Shown piece after piece: positions 1 to 8,976 of a stretch of 64,000 bases of DNA. The notes beneath the pieces are model-generated. The model had not been told where the DNA came from. It did not search any database and saw only the letters and a program-made list of their open reading frames with translations. The stretch covers positions 372,001-436,000 of the forward strand of contig NZ_JAIVFT010000002.1 in NCBI RefSeq assembly GCF_020829665.1, given 5' to 3'. Position numbers and translations under genes: made by a program. The DNA comes from Nostoc sp. CHAB 5824 (GTDB taxonomy: Bacteria; Cyanobacteriota; Cyanobacteriia; Cyanobacteriales; Nostocaceae). The first letter of the stretch is position 1. Each line of letters begins with the position of its first letter.

Positions 1-208
1 ATCGGGTCTGGTAAGCTAACGCGCCTACATATTGCACAAACTCCGTGTAGACCGTCATTAGTCACTTGTACTGAGCGGAGCCGTTGGCGCAGCCTCTCGT
101 AGAGAAGTATTAGTCATTTGTGTTTACCAAGGACTTTGGACAAAGGACTTTGGACAAATGACTTAGGACAACCTCACCAGTTGATGTGCAACTTAAATGC
201 GTAACAGC
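1..208. repeat. Intergenic DNA with dispersed repeats
   Basis: No gene is seen here. The stretch holds a palindromic small repeat at about 72-107 (core gcagcctctcgtagagaag), which recurs in related form in the tRNA array near 23270-23300. It also holds two tandem copies of a ggactttggaca unit at about 130-160. Such short dispersed and tandem repeats are typical of Nostoc-type genomes. Confidence 0.55.
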
Positions 209-300
209 TTATTTTTCGTCGCTGACCTTTTCCATCCAGTCCACGGGTTTGCCATCGAGTGAGTGGCAATATGAGTCATTGCCGTTGGTGGTGAAGGTGG
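209..300 (-). pseudogene. Cupin C-terminal remnant
   Basis: The reading frame ends in [16 protein letters not shown]. This nearly repeats the C-terminus of the intact cupin gene at 1156-1551 ([16 protein letters not shown]). About 30 codons are recognisable; upstream of them the similarity fades and the frame runs into the 3' end of the SDR gene. I infer a second cupin copy that once lay downstream of the SDR gene and was deleted except for its tail. The alternative, a partial duplication of the cupin end, cannot be excluded. It has no start codon of its own and is unlikely to be functional. Confidence 0.7.
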
Positions 301-321
301 CGAAGGCGACTGCTCTGAGCG

Positions 322-1098
322 TTACTGCACCGTTTGGCCGCCGTCGATGACCATAGCGTGCCCAACGACGAAGGCAGCCGCGTCCGAGCACAGCCAGACG
401 ACGGCCGCGGCAATCTCCTCAGGCTTGCCCATCCGTCCGACCGGCTCCTCCGCGATCACCTTCGCGCGCCCTTCGGCCGTGCCGCCGGTGAAGCGACCCA
501 TCATCGGGGTGTCGATGTAGCCGGGACAGACGGCGTTGACGCGGATGTTCTGCGCGGCGTAGTCGAGGGCCGCTGCCTTGGTCAGTCCGATCACGCCGTG
601 CTTCGCGGCGGTGTACGCGGGGCTGCCCTTGATGCCGACGATTCCCGCACCCGATGACGTATTGACGATCGCGCCGCCTCCCTGCTTGAGGATCAGAGGG
701 ATCTCGTGCTTCATGCACAGGAAAACGCCGCGGAGGTTGATGTCGATAATCCGGTTCCACTCCTCCTCCTCGTACTCCGCGGTCGGAGCCGACTTCCTCG
801 ACTCGATGCCCGCGTTATTGAAGGCGAAGTCCAGCCGCCCGAAAGCCTCAACGGTCTTGTCCAGTGCAGCCTTCACGTCCTCGGCGTGCGTCACGTCGCA
901 CCGGACGGCGATCGCCCGCCCGCCTTTGTCTTCGATCAGGCGGGCCGTCTCTTGGTTACCCTGCTCGGACACGTCGGCGGCCACCACGCTCGCCCCCTCG
1001 CGGGCGAACGCCAGCGCCGCCGCGCGGCCGATACCGCTCGCTGCTCCGGTCACAAACGCAACTTTTCCTGTGTAGTTTTCATTCTTGTTCGTTGTCAT
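322..1098 (-). CDS. SDR family oxidoreductase
   Basis: A 258-residue classical short-chain dehydrogenase/reductase, expected to be a cytosolic NAD(P)H-dependent alcohol/ketone oxidoreductase of unknown substrate. The N-terminal glycine-rich cofactor motif TGAASGIG is at about residues 17-24, NNAG at about 92-95, and the catalytic Ser and YxxxK (YTAAK) lie in the middle. The PGYIDTPM and C-terminal IDGG segments are typical of the family, and length is normal. The start is supported by AAGGAG about 8 bases upstream. Base composition is much more GC-rich than the window average, suggesting horizontal transfer. It lies downstream of and in the same direction as the cupin gene, with a divergent AraC regulator beyond, so an inducible detoxification or catabolic unit is a fair inference. 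Confidence 0.9.
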   Translation of the reverse strand: MTTNKNENYTGKVAFVTGAASGIGRAAALAFAREGASVVAADVSEQGNQETARLIEDKGGRAIAVRCDVTHAEDVKAALDKTVEAFGRLDFAFNNAGIESRKSAPTAEYEEEEWNRIIDINLRGVFLCMKHEIPLILKQGGGAIVNTSSGAGIVGIKGSPAYTAAKHGVIGLTKAAALDYAAQNIRVNAVCPGYIDTPMMGRFTGGTAEGRAKVIAEEPVGRMGKPEEIAAAVVWLCSDAAAFVVGHAMVIDGGQTVQ

Positions 1099-1155
1099 TA
1101 TTTTTCTCCTTCAATTCTTCACCTAACAAAGTCTTAAAACCACCAGATGCGGATA

Positions 1156-1551
1156 TTAGTTGTGATATTGCTCGTCGCTGACCTTTTCCAGCCAGTCCAC
1201 GGGCTTGCCATCAAGCGCCTCCTGAATGGCGATATGCGTCATAGCCGTGGTTGCCGTGGCACCGTGCCAATGCTTCTCACCCGGCGAGAACCAAATCACG
1301 TCCCCCGGCCGAATTTGCTCGATCAAGCCGCCCCAGCGTTGTGCGAGACCGCAGCCAGCTGTCACAATCAGGATCTGTCCCAACGGGTGGGTATGCCATG
1401 CTGTCCTAGCACCAGGCTCGAACGTGACACTGGCACCGATCGCACGCGCCGGATCATTTGCTTGGAAAAGGGGGTCAATACGTACAGTGCCGGTAAAATA
1501 ATCAGCCGGCCCTTTGGCGGAAGGCTGTGAGCCACTTTTTTTGATGTCCAT
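1156..1551 (-). CDS. Cupin protein, (R)-mandelonitrile-lyase-like
   Basis: A single-domain cupin of about 131 residues. The metal-binding motif is seen as AWHTHPLGQ and the second cupin motif as [16 protein letters not shown]. The sequence ([28 protein letters not shown]) strongly resembles small bacterial cupins that include the manganese hydroxynitrile lyase of Granulicella. Whether this copy has that activity is not shown by sequence. An upstream in-frame ATG at 1578 exists; I prefer 1551 because the family begins M(D/E)IKxxGSQ and an AAGGA lies about 9 bases before it. GC-rich codon use, its SDR partner and the divergent AraC gene suggest an acquired operon. Confidence 0.85.
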   Translation of the reverse strand: MDIKKSGSQPSAKGPADYFTGTVRIDPLFQANDPARAIGASVTFEPGARTAWHTHPLGQILIVTAGCGLAQRWGGLIEQIRPGDVIWFSPGEKHWHGATATTAMTHIAIQEALDGKPVDWLEKVSDEQYHN

Positions 1552-1760
1552 TTTCTTAATTCCTTCACTTGATGCCATTTCGGTGGCTAGCAGGCAAGTC
1601 TCTTACCCAATCAAAACTGAGTTTTCTATTGAATAAAAATCTAGAATACTTACAAGAAGCCGAAATCATTTTTCATTGCTTTAGCTTTATTCTAAGAATC
1701 CTCAAGGGTAACTAATAAAACGATCGTCTAAGATTGTTGTACAATCCTGCAAACTTAAAA

Positions 1761-2744
1761 ATGAACGCTGCTAAAACGAGTGAAAAGTCCGATATCGATT
1801 TAATGAACGACCCGCAGGCAAAGCGCGAGGCAGACAGAGCGCAAGCCCACAGAGACGAACTGACTGAGCGGATTGCCCAGGCTATTCGTCATGATGGGAC
1901 AATTGAGCCACTGAAAGGATTGCACTTCAACCGCTCCTCCTCGCCTTCGGAATGCATTCATAGTGTCTCTATCCCTGCCTTTTGTGCGATCGCTCAGGGT
2001 AGCAAAGAAGTTCTTCTGGGCAGCGATCGCTATCAGTACGACCCGATGCATTATCTGCTTGCTACGGTCGAACTGCCGATTGTCAGCCAAATTCTTGAAG
2101 CATCCAAGGAGCAACCTTACCTTAGCCTTCGCCTCGATCTCGACCCTACCCTCCTTGGCTCAGTGATGGTCGAGGCAGGGTATCCCTCGTCGCACAACCG
2201 TGCTAATGTGAAAGCGATTGACGTAAGTCCGTTGGATGCAAATCTGTTGGACGCTGTGGTAAGGCTCGTCAGGCTTTTAGATTCCCCTGCTGAAGCTCAT
2301 GTTCTTGCACCACTGATTACGCGAGAAATCATTTACCGACTCTTGATGGGAGAGCAAGGTAACCGGCTCCGTCATATTGCAGTTCTGGGTGGCTACACCC
2401 ACCACATCGCCAGAGCCGTCGAGCGACTTCGTAAAGACTTTAAGGAGCCGCTTCGTATTGAAAGCATCGCACGAGAGCTTGGAATGAGTGTATCGGGCTT
2501 TCACCATCACTTCAAGTCTGTCACTGCAATGAGTCCCTTGCAGTTCCAGAAGCAACTGCGGCTCCAAGAGGCTCGCCGTCTAATGCTGGGGGAAAACCTT
2601 GACGCTACCAGTGTTGCCTACCGAGTGGGGTACGACGATGCCTCGCACTTCAACCGGGAGTACAAGCGGCTCTTTGGTGCACCACCGATGCGCGATGTGG
2701 AGCGGCTGCGAGAAGCTGCTAGGGAAACTGCTAGTTCAAGATGA
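1761..2744 (+). CDS. AraC family transcriptional regulator
   Basis: A DNA-binding regulator of about 327 residues. The N-terminal part (roughly residues 25-190) matches the AraC_N ligand-sensing type (LHFNRSSSPSECIHSVSIP; EVLLGSDRYQYDP). The C-terminal 100 residues carry two helix-turn-helix motifs (IARELGMSVSGFHHHFK; VAYRVGYDDASHFNREYKRLFG). A TTG further upstream at 1734 is open, but ATG 1761 is the more natural start. The gene diverges from the cupin-SDR pair across about 210 bases, which makes those genes its likely targets. The 3' end abuts a transposase remnant, consistent with arrival on or next to a mobile element. Confidence 0.9.
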   Translation: MNAAKTSEKSDIDLMNDPQAKREADRAQAHRDELTERIAQAIRHDGTIEPLKGLHFNRSSSPSECIHSVSIPAFCAIAQGSKEVLLGSDRYQYDPMHYLLATVELPIVSQILEASKEQPYLSLRLDLDPTLLGSVMVEAGYPSSHNRANVKAIDVSPLDANLLDAVVRLVRLLDSPAEAHVLAPLITREIIYRLLMGEQGNRLRHIAVLGGYTHHIARAVERLRKDFKEPLRIESIARELGMSVSGFHHHFKSVTAMSPLQFQKQLRLQEARRLMLGENLDATSVAYRVGYDDASHFNREYKRLFGAPPMRDVERLREAARETASSR

Positions 2745-2923
2745 TCTCCTCAAGACGTCCTAATCTTGCCAGAAATCGTTTCCACGCAAACATCTTTGCT
2801 TCGCGGGCACTTCAGGAATACGGCAGGTTGATCGAGACAGTTCATATTCTGCGTTGGTATGCCAATGAGACCAATCGCCGCAGGCTGAATCGCCAGATCA
2901 ACAAAGGGGAAGCGTTGCTTTGA
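2741..2923 (+). pseudogene. Tn3-family transposase fragment
   Basis: A 60-codon frame overlapping the AraC stop. Its second half (QEYGRLIETVHILRWY; RRRLNRQINKGEALL) matches the conserved helical segment of Tn3-family transposases just before the C-terminal catalytic part (LGRIxxTLFxLxWL...RRRxxxxLNKGEA). The full protein would be close to 1000 residues, so only a scrap remains. I infer a relic of the element that may have delivered the neighbouring GC-rich genes. It is not expected to be functional. Confidence 0.75.
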
Positions 2924-2961
2924 GCGCAAACTTCCCTTGAATATGCCGTTTCAGCATAAAC

Positions 2962-3013
2962 CTTCCCATGTAATACACCGTTAGTTTAGCCCTAACGGTG
3001 TATTACATGGAAG
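2962..3013. terminator. Long inverted repeat
   Basis: A near-perfect inverted repeat with arms of 22-23 bases (left 2962-2984, right 2992-3013, one base missing in the right arm) and a 7-base loop. Core arm: taatacaccgttag. It lies between the transposase scrap and the 3' end of a minus-strand gene. No strong T-run follows. It could be a bidirectional terminator or a residual miniature element. Confidence 0.6.
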
Positions 3014-3082
3014 ATGTATTCTACTTTGATTCTGATTTTTGAAGCATATCTTGAGGTAAAAGTTTATGTAATTCAAATCACA

Positions 3083-4414
3083 CTACGGCCATTTATATGA
3101 TTGCAATTTTGAGTTGCCTGAAGGACTGCGCTTGGTGAATGAACAAACACCGAATGCACCAAACGCTACTAATATGCCCAATATAGAAGTCGGTTCAGGA
3201 ACTTTTTTTGTAGTGTCAATCCTCAAGACTTGTCCTTGTCCTGGGCGATCGCCTTTATTTGAAACGTAAATAGCACCATCAGGGCCAACAGTCAAGGCAG
3301 TAGCAGACTCTAACCTATTACCCCTCAACAGCGTTGTCCGAGTTCCATCAGGGGCTATTTTCACTAAAGAACCATCTGAAATACCTTTCCATTGTGGTTC
3401 ATTGCCATATTGTAAAGCATACAAATTACTTTCAGCATCAAAAGCCAAGTCACTCAGTTGGGTAAAACCATCAGCGTAAACTGTAGTTTCACCATCAGCT
3501 CCAACCCGAAAAATCCTCGCTTTATCTTCTGGAAAAGGGAAACCAGTGTATTCGCTCACATATATTGCCCCATCGGGGCCAAATGTAACACCTGTAGGTA
3601 CTGATTGAATTTCAATCTCCTCCAGTGTTTGTCCAGGTGGCGGTGCATCAGGAGGTAGTGCTTGCCCTGGCTCAGGAGCAGGGAAAATGGGATTAGTTAT
3701 CTTTTGTGTAGGAAGCACAGTTAGTGACTTTAAATCACTGCCATCAAGTCTCACGGTCAAAACGTTGTTTGCAGCCGCATCAACGATATAAGCAGTATCA
3801 TCCTTAATTGTAAAAGCATAGGGGTTGCTAGCTATTTCACCGCTAACATCAAGCACATCAACCCCATCTGCATTATTAGCAAATTCATATTTTGTCAAAT
3901 TAGCAATACTTTTTAACGAACCTGTTTTCAGGTCTACTTTATAAAGCTGTCCCCAGCTAGGAGAATTTTTGGGAAAATCAGAAATAGTTGGATTACCACC
4001 ATACCCAATTAGAAGATAGGGATTTCCCAAGCGATCAAATTGGATATCTTGAGGACCTTCACCTGTAGTACCAGTAGGTCTTAATGCTATTGAAGGTAAT
4101 CCTGTAATTACACGTTCTTGTTTCCCATCCTTAACTCTAGTCACAGCACCACTTGTACCAGCACATGAAAGCAGACCTTCCAAACTAGGGCCGGGAATAC
4201 ATCGCCCATCTCCCCCCACACCTGACTCTGTAATATAGAGACTACCGTCAGGCGCAAAATTAAGGCCACGGACATTATCAAGACCGTCAGCAACCACACT
4301 AAATGACGCAGCTTTTGCTGGTTTCATTCCATAAAAAACGGCAAGACAAACAGTGAGAAATGTAAAACTAATAGCAGATTTAGAAATTAAAGATAAAAGC
4401 ATTGCACAATCCAA
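3083..4414 (-). CDS. ScyD/ScyE family secreted protein, PEP-CTERM
   Basis: A 443-residue exported protein. The N-terminus is a signal peptide (hydrophobic about residues 12-33, AKA-AS cleavage-like). The body shows repeated beta-propeller-like segments (NFAPDGSLYITESG, FGPDGAIYVSEY, VGPDGAIYVSNKG), as in ScyD/ScyE proteins first noted in scytonemin gene clusters. The C-terminus has VPEPTSILG, a hydrophobic stretch and basic residues, which is a PEP-CTERM sorting signal. No scytonemin genes are in this window, so a role in that pathway is not implied. The next gene on the same strand is also PEP-CTERM; the two are 42 bases apart and may be cotranscribed. Confidence 0.82.
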   Translation of the reverse strand: MDCAMLLSLISKSAISFTFLTVCLAVFYGMKPAKAASFSVVADGLDNVRGLNFAPDGSLYITESGVGGDGRCIPGPSLEGLLSCAGTSGAVTRVKDGKQERVITGLPSIALRPTGTTGEGPQDIQFDRLGNPYLLIGYGGNPTISDFPKNSPSWGQLYKVDLKTGSLKSIANLTKYEFANNADGVDVLDVSGEIASNPYAFTIKDDTAYIVDAAANNVLTVRLDGSDLKSLTVLPTQKITNPIFPAPEPGQALPPDAPPPGQTLEEIEIQSVPTGVTFGPDGAIYVSEYTGFPFPEDKARIFRVGADGETTVYADGFTQLSDLAFDAESNLYALQYGNEPQWKGISDGSLVKIAPDGTRTTLLRGNRLESATALTVGPDGAIYVSNKGDRPGQGQVLRIDTTKKVPEPTSILGILVAFGAFGVCSFTKRSPSGNSKLQSYKWP

Positions 4415-4456
4415 ATAAGGTAGAGGTTTATTAAATATTTGTATTAACCAAACGCT

Positions 4457-5101
4457 TCATCTAGCGAATCGAAGGTAGCGTCGGCGCAGGAGAAAACTGG
4501 CTCCAATCAAACCTATGCTAATCAGTGGTATTATAGTTGTTGGTTCTGGAACTTCTTGGGGAACTTCAATAGAACCACTTACTAAAGCCTGACCCTTCAA
4601 GGTAATAGTTGCCCCCAGATTAACTATGTCTTCTTCAGAGAAGAATAGTGTGCTTATAGCGTTTTTGAATATGCCTTCACCATCGGTGATATTTACGACG
4701 CCAGAACCTTTTGCTGTCAGATTTTCAAAATTCACTGAAGCACTAGCATCACTTGTTCCAAATAACTTGTTAGTACCACTACCAAATACAATATAGCCCT
4801 GCGGGAAACCTTGAACGCCAAATACCTCTGGATTATTATTAAAAGTCAGATTTCCATTGGCATCGAGCACGGAGTATGTTAGACCCTCGTATAGTCCTAA
4901 ATCATACGGGGCATCATCACTCAAGCCTACCTCAAATACCTTTGAAACGTTGCCTGAGATCGGCTCAATGTTAACTGTTGTGCGATAGTTACCAGTAAAT
5001 GGATATATGGTTTGTGCTGTAGCTCTCATTGCATCTGAGCAAATGCTAGTGAAAGTGATAACTAATGGAATTAGCCACACCTGGAATGAGCGAAGTATCA
5101 T
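4457..5101 (-). CDS. PEP-CTERM sorting domain protein
   Basis: A 214-residue secreted protein of unknown function. It has a signal peptide (hydrophobic about residues 6-25), a low-complexity beta-rich middle, and a C-terminal VPEPTTIIPL motif followed by a transmembrane-like segment and an RRRYLRFAR basic tail, the PEP-CTERM anchor recognised by exosortase systems. Nothing in the middle part names an activity. It is upstream of and codirectional with the ScyD/ScyE-like PEP-CTERM gene, which suggests a shared surface or envelope role. Confidence 0.8.
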   Translation of the reverse strand: MILRSFQVWLIPLVITFTSICSDAMRATAQTIYPFTGNYRTTVNIEPISGNVSKVFEVGLSDDAPYDLGLYEGLTYSVLDANGNLTFNNNPEVFGVQGFPQGYIVFGSGTNKLFGTSDASASVNFENLTAKGSGVVNITDGEGIFKNAISTLFFSEEDIVNLGATITLKGQALVSGSIEVPQEVPEPTTIIPLISIGLIGASFLLRRRYLRFAR

Positions 5102-5463
5102 TTCAAACTTCTAACCTCAAAAACTATTGATTTTGACAACAAGTTGGATATTCAATTTTCGGAAATATGCTACTTTTACACAAGTCTCTCAATTTGGGTC
5201 AATTGTGTGAGTTTTTCTCTAGAGGAGACAAGCTGAATATTTTGAAACTAAAAAATTAATGGAAATAGACCCTACGGCATTATAATTTACAGGATTTAAA
5301 ATGTAGTTGCAATGAATAATCTTTTGATAAACTTGTCATTTTTTTATTAGTACTGGACTGCCTTTCTAGGGAATTTAAGAATTATCACAAGGTTATTTAG
5401 GATGGCAGAAAACCTTTCTATCTGAACATTTAGCATTCTAATGAGAACCAAATATATAAGTAG
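5102..5463. other. Intergenic region, 360 bases, no gene seen
   Basis: AT-rich DNA between the divergent PEP-CTERM gene and the truncated permease. No coding frame, RNA gene or clear repeat is visible. It presumably holds the promoter of the minus-strand pair. Any sugar-binding-protein gene or permease N-terminus that once lay here is gone. Confidence 0.6.
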
Positions 5464-6186
5464 GTGGGCGTAAATAACTATCCTTGGGATAAGGCAGGGA
5501 GCAGGGAGAAAAAAGATTTAAATACAGCAGAATACGTAGCAATTGTTGTGCCTACTCAAACTGTTCTAGCTTTAATTTTGGCAGTAACTCTAAATTCTGG
5601 GATTCGTGGTAAGAACTGGTGGCGCATCCTTTACTTTTTGCCAACAGTCACTTCTTCAACAGTGCTGACGCTCATCTTCATGTGGATTTATAACACCGAT
5701 AGGCTACTAAACGATTTTCTCGCTTCTATAGGACTGCCTACTTATAACTGGTTGGGTGACCCAGCAGTTGCACTCAAGGGCATTATGCTGATGAATATAT
5801 GGTCAACTGCGCCGTTTTACATGGTGATTTACCTAGCAGCGTTGCAAGATATCCCGCAAACACTTTACGAGGCGGCAGAACTTGATGGAGCTAATGGGTG
5901 GAAACAGTTTATCTACATTACTATTCCCTTGCTTAAGCCTGTAACCTTCTTTGTGGTAACAGTGGGGGTAATTGGGACTTTTCAACTTTTTGACCAGTCT
6001 TACATCTTTTCTGGCGGTACTGGCGGGCCAAACAACGCTACCTTAACTGTGGTGCTGCTAATTTACCAAGCTGTGTTTCGGAATTTACAAATGGGATATG
6101 CAGCTGCGATCGCATTTTTGTTAGCAGTAGTGATCATTGCCGTCACTTTAATTCAGCGGCGGCTTTTTGGAGGCGAACGGATTTGA
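5464..6186 (+). pseudogene. Sugar ABC transporter permease, 5'-truncated
   Basis: A 240-codon frame homologous to MalF/UgpA-type inner-membrane permeases from about codon 20 onward (NTAEYVAIVVPTQTVLAL). It includes the EAA loop that contacts the ATPase (YEAAELDGANGWKQFIYITIPLLKP) and the last membrane helices. Family members are about 290 residues, so the first membrane helix region is missing. The first 18 codons look like intergenic repeat-type DNA and start at a poor GTG. It overlaps the next permease by 4 bases (ATTTGA), the usual coupling in intact operons. Together with the stop in the partner gene this indicates a decaying transporter. Confidence 0.8.
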
Positions 6187-7040
6187 CTAACATCGCTGGC
6201 TTATCCTGGCTTAAAGTCTTGTTATACGTCTTGCTGACACTCTATGCGATCGTCACCCTTATTCCCTTTCTCTGGGCACTTTCAGCATCATTTAAGCCAC
6301 TAACAGAAATTGTCGGTGGTGAACCCAACTTTCTCCCCAAGAGTTTTACTCTTGACAATTACAAGCAAATCTTTTTACAAGAACCGCTGTTTTGGCACTG
6401 GTTGTTCAACAGCGTGGTGATTGCCGTCAGCGTTACTCTTTTAAACTTGTTGTTAAATTCAATGGCTGGTTATGCCTTGGCAAGACTGCGCTTTGTGGGT
6501 AAGCGCTTTTGGTTCTTCCTAATTTTGGCTGTGCTGGCAGTACCAACGCAAATCACCTTAATTCCCACATTTTTGATTTTGAAAGCGATGTCTACGACGG
6601 GCTACGCCTACGGCTGGCTGAATTCTTACCAAGGTATGGTTGTTCCTAGCATGGTTAATGCAACTTTCATCTTTATGATGCGGCAGTTTTTCGTTAATTT
6701 TCCTAAAGAACTAGAAGAAGCAGCTCAACTCGATGGCTTAAATACCTTTGGAATTTTCCGACATATTGTCTTACCTTTGGCCAAACCAGCACTGGCCGCG
6801 CAGGCAGTTTTTGTATTCATGGGCAGTTAGAATAATTTTTTACTGCCTATAGTTATTCTATTTGACCCAGAAATGTTTACTCTCCCCTTAGCGCTGAACA
6901 CCTTCAAAGGTCAATATATCAGCTATTGGAACTATATTATGGCGGCTTCTATGGTCTTCACCTTACCAGTCTTAGCTATTTACGCATTTTTTAACCGTTA
7001 CTTTATTCAAAGCGTTACCTTTACCGGAGGAAAAGGTTAA
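6183..7040 (+). pseudogene. Sugar ABC permease (MalG/UgpE type), internal amber stop
   Basis: The frame encodes a carbohydrate ABC permease of the MalG/UgpE type with an EAA loop (LEEAAQLDGLNTFGIFRHIVLPLAKP). It stops at TAG 6828-6830 (codon 216) after FMGS. The same frame then continues cleanly for 69 codons (NNFLLPIVILFDPEMFTLPL to FTGGKG) to TAA at 7038-7040. That gives 285 codons, the family's normal length. Family members have FxxSWNNFL here, so a single TGG to TAG change explains the stop. I infer a nonsense-inactivated gene; a base-call error is the alternative. The truncated partner just upstream supports decay. Confidence 0.88.
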
Positions 7041-7213
7041 TAGTCATTAGTCAAGAGTTAAAAATGCTTCCCCTGCCTCCCCTGCTCCCCCTGCAACGCC
7101 AGCCCTCTTTCCCCATCCCGATCCCCAAACAGTATTTTGGGCAACAAATTGCACTCCTAACGTGATATTGGTATTACAGCGACTCAATCTCTATCTATCA
7201 GTTAACAAGCATT

Positions 7214-7429
7214 ATGGGTTTTGCAGACCTATCGATCGCAGAGATAGCAGCCGACTACAGCATTCCTGTAGAAAAAGTGTTTTCTCTGTGCAACCAACTG
7301 GGAATCGCCTACAAACACCAAAAGAGCCGTTTGGCGTTAGAAGATGCAAAGGCAATTATTTCCCAAATATCGTCTGAAATACGCCCACAAGGTACTAGCG
7401 ACTCGGTGGGCGATCATGAGGTCACCTAA
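7214..7429 (+). CDS. Small conserved protein, helix-turn-helix-like
   Basis: A 71-residue protein. It opens with MGFADLSIAEIAADYSIP followed by VEKVFSLCNQLGI, a pattern like the small N-terminal helical domain of IF-2 or a compact helix-turn-helix, then a segment RLALEDAKAIISQI. A similar small gene occurs upstream of psbV in Nostoc relatives, as far as I recall. I do not know its function. ATG 7214 is chosen over an overlapping frame at 7162, whose product has no recognisable pattern. It precedes psbV by 132 bases on the same strand. Confidence 0.6.
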   Translation: MGFADLSIAEIAADYSIPVEKVFSLCNQLGIAYKHQKSRLALEDAKAIISQISSEIRPQGTSDSVGDHEVT

Positions 7430-7561
7430 AGGGTTATCTCGGGCTTTGGCTAATCACTGATAGCTAATGATCAAAAACAGTGAGTCATTAGCAATTAGCA
7501 GCTTGGAGATTGAGAATCGCTTTCTTAGCTGTGTTGAGCGTCAAAATCTTTAAGGGGAAAC

Positions 7562-8053
7562 ATGTTTAGAAGACTAATTGGCGTTGTTGTGGCTACTGTT
7601 TTACTCTCATTTCAGTTGCTTGTCGGTAGCGCGACAGCAGTGGAACTGGACAAAGCTACCCGGACAGTGCCATTAAATACTGAGGGTGAGACCACCGTAC
7701 TCAGCCTTAAACAAGTCAAAGAAGGCAAACGCTTATTTAATTACGCTTGCGCCCAATGTCATGCTGGGGGAGTTACCAAGACAAACCAGAACGTGGGACT
7801 TACTCCAGACGATCTGGCACTGGCAACACCCAACCGTAACAACGTTGAAGGCTTGGTGGATTACCTGAAAAATCCCACTACTTACGACGGGGAAGAAGAA
7901 ATTTCCGAAATCCACCCCAGTATCAAAAGTGCAGATATTTTCACAGAAATGCGAAATCTGACGGATGAGGACTTGGAGGCGATCGCCGGTCATATTCTCT
8001 TACAACCCAAAATCGTTGGCACTAAGTGGGGAGGCGGAAAAATCTATTACTAA
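7562..8053 (+). CDS. psbV: Cytochrome c-550 of photosystem II
   Basis: A 163-residue precursor of the extrinsic lumenal cytochrome that stabilises the Mn4CaO5 cluster of photosystem II. A signal peptide ends near ATA-VELDKATRTVPLN. The heme-binding CAQCH is at about residues 63-67. The mature protein ends with PKIVGTKWGGGKIYY, the typical PsbV C-terminus with its conserved Tyr-Tyr. Length is normal. AAGGGGAAAC lies just before the ATG. It is followed on the same strand by plastocyanin and cytochrome c6, making a lumenal electron-carrier cluster. Confidence 0.97.
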   Translation: MFRRLIGVVVATVLLSFQLLVGSATAVELDKATRTVPLNTEGETTVLSLKQVKEGKRLFNYACAQCHAGGVTKTNQNVGLTPDDLALATPNRNNVEGLVDYLKNPTTYDGEEEISEIHPSIKSADIFTEMRNLTDEDLEAIAGHILLQPKIVGTKWGGGKIYY

Positions 8054-8062
8054 ATCCCGAAA

Positions 8063-8145
8063 TTAGTACTGGGTATTGGGTACTGGGTACTGGGGATTGG
8101 GGATTGGAAAGAATTCAGTTCCTAGTCCCTAGTACCCAATCCCTA
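8063..8145. repeat. Tandem octamer repeats with inverted copy
   Basis: Several copies of a gggtactg/gggattgg octamer run in tandem (about 8069-8107). They are followed by an inverted copy (cctagtccctagtaccc) at about 8122-8143, so the transcript can fold into a hairpin behind psbV. This is the short tandem repeat type scattered between Nostoc genes; it may also serve as the psbV terminator. Confidence 0.6.
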
Positions 8146-8379
8146 TTTTTCACCAAAGTTGAGCTGCTTTCGTTCTCACAGCAATACAAAATCTCCCTGG
8201 TTGGGGCACAAAAATTTTTCAAAAGTCAAGATATTCCTAAATAAAAAATAAAAATGTCTAATTTTCCCGTTTACCTTTATTCACGAGCTTTTTGGACTAT
8301 GGCAGTCTAGAATTTATTACTGATTGCACAGCTTTTTGCAATAAATTGCTCCTCATTCTTAAAAAAAAAATGTATCTAT

Positions 8380-8390
8380 GACAGATTGTC
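8380..8390. promoter_or_regulatory. Putative PetR-type operator upstream of petE
   Basis: A palindrome GACAGATTGTC (GAC-N5-GTC) sits 65 bases before the plastocyanin start, within an AT-rich promoter region. In Synechocystis the BlaI/CopY-type regulator PetR is reported to bind GACN5GTC at petE and petJ for the copper-dependent switch. The match is seen directly; regulation in this organism is inferred. I did not find the same motif just upstream of petJ here. Confidence 0.5.
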
Positions 8391-8454
8391 ATATTTGGTG
8401 TTGATTTTATTTAAAATGAGAAAAGGAAAAAAATTAATTTGTTAGGAGAGAGCT

Positions 8455-8874
8455 ATGAAATTGATTTCGGCAAGCTGGCGACGCCTTAGTTTAGCTGTGT
8501 TGACAATCCTTTTAGTTGTTAGCAGCTTTGCTGTTTTTACTCCCAGTGCTTCGGCTGAAACCTATAAGGTGAAATTGGGTAGTGATAAAGGAATGCTGGC
8601 ATTTGAACCGAAAAAGTTGACAATTAAACCAGGTGATACAATTGAATGGGTGAACAATAAAGTTCCTCCCCATAATGTTGTGTTTGATGCTGCCAAAAAC
8701 CCCACGAAGGACGCCACTTTAGCAAAATCTCTGTCTCATAAGAATTTGCTGATGAGTGCTGGTCAAAAGGAAACAACCACCTTCCCCGCAGACGCACCTG
8801 CTGGTGACTACACCTTCTACTGCGAACCTCACCGTGGTGCTGGCATGGTTGGTACAATCACTGTCGAAGGCTAA
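8455..8874 (+). CDS. petE: Plastocyanin
   Basis: A 139-residue precursor of the lumenal blue-copper protein that carries electrons from cytochrome b6f to photosystem I. A signal peptide ends at [11 protein letters not shown]. Copper ligands are visible: His in PPHNVVF, then Cys, His and Met in [10 protein letters not shown]. The mature length of about 105 residues is typical of Nostoc plastocyanin. A strong AGGAGAGAG ribosome-binding site precedes the ATG. The gene lies between psbV and petJ, whose product is its copper-free substitute. Confidence 0.97.
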   Translation: MKLISASWRRLSLAVLTILLVVSSFAVFTPSASAETYKVKLGSDKGMLAFEPKKLTIKPGDTIEWVNNKVPPHNVVFDAAKNPTKDATLAKSLSHKNLLMSAGQKETTTFPADAPAGDYTFYCEPHRGAGMVGTITVEG

Positions 8875-8976
8875 AAACATCGTCATTCACACAAGATGAT
8901 TTTCTGGGCTTCCTTCTCTGAAATTAGCCCATAGCAACACGCTACACTCCTAGAGTAACGCACACAATGAATAAAT

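Noticed and set aside
334..1181. Plus-strand open frames over the SDR gene
   Set aside because: They are GC-rich antisense shadows of a clear SDR coding frame and contain no recognisable domain.
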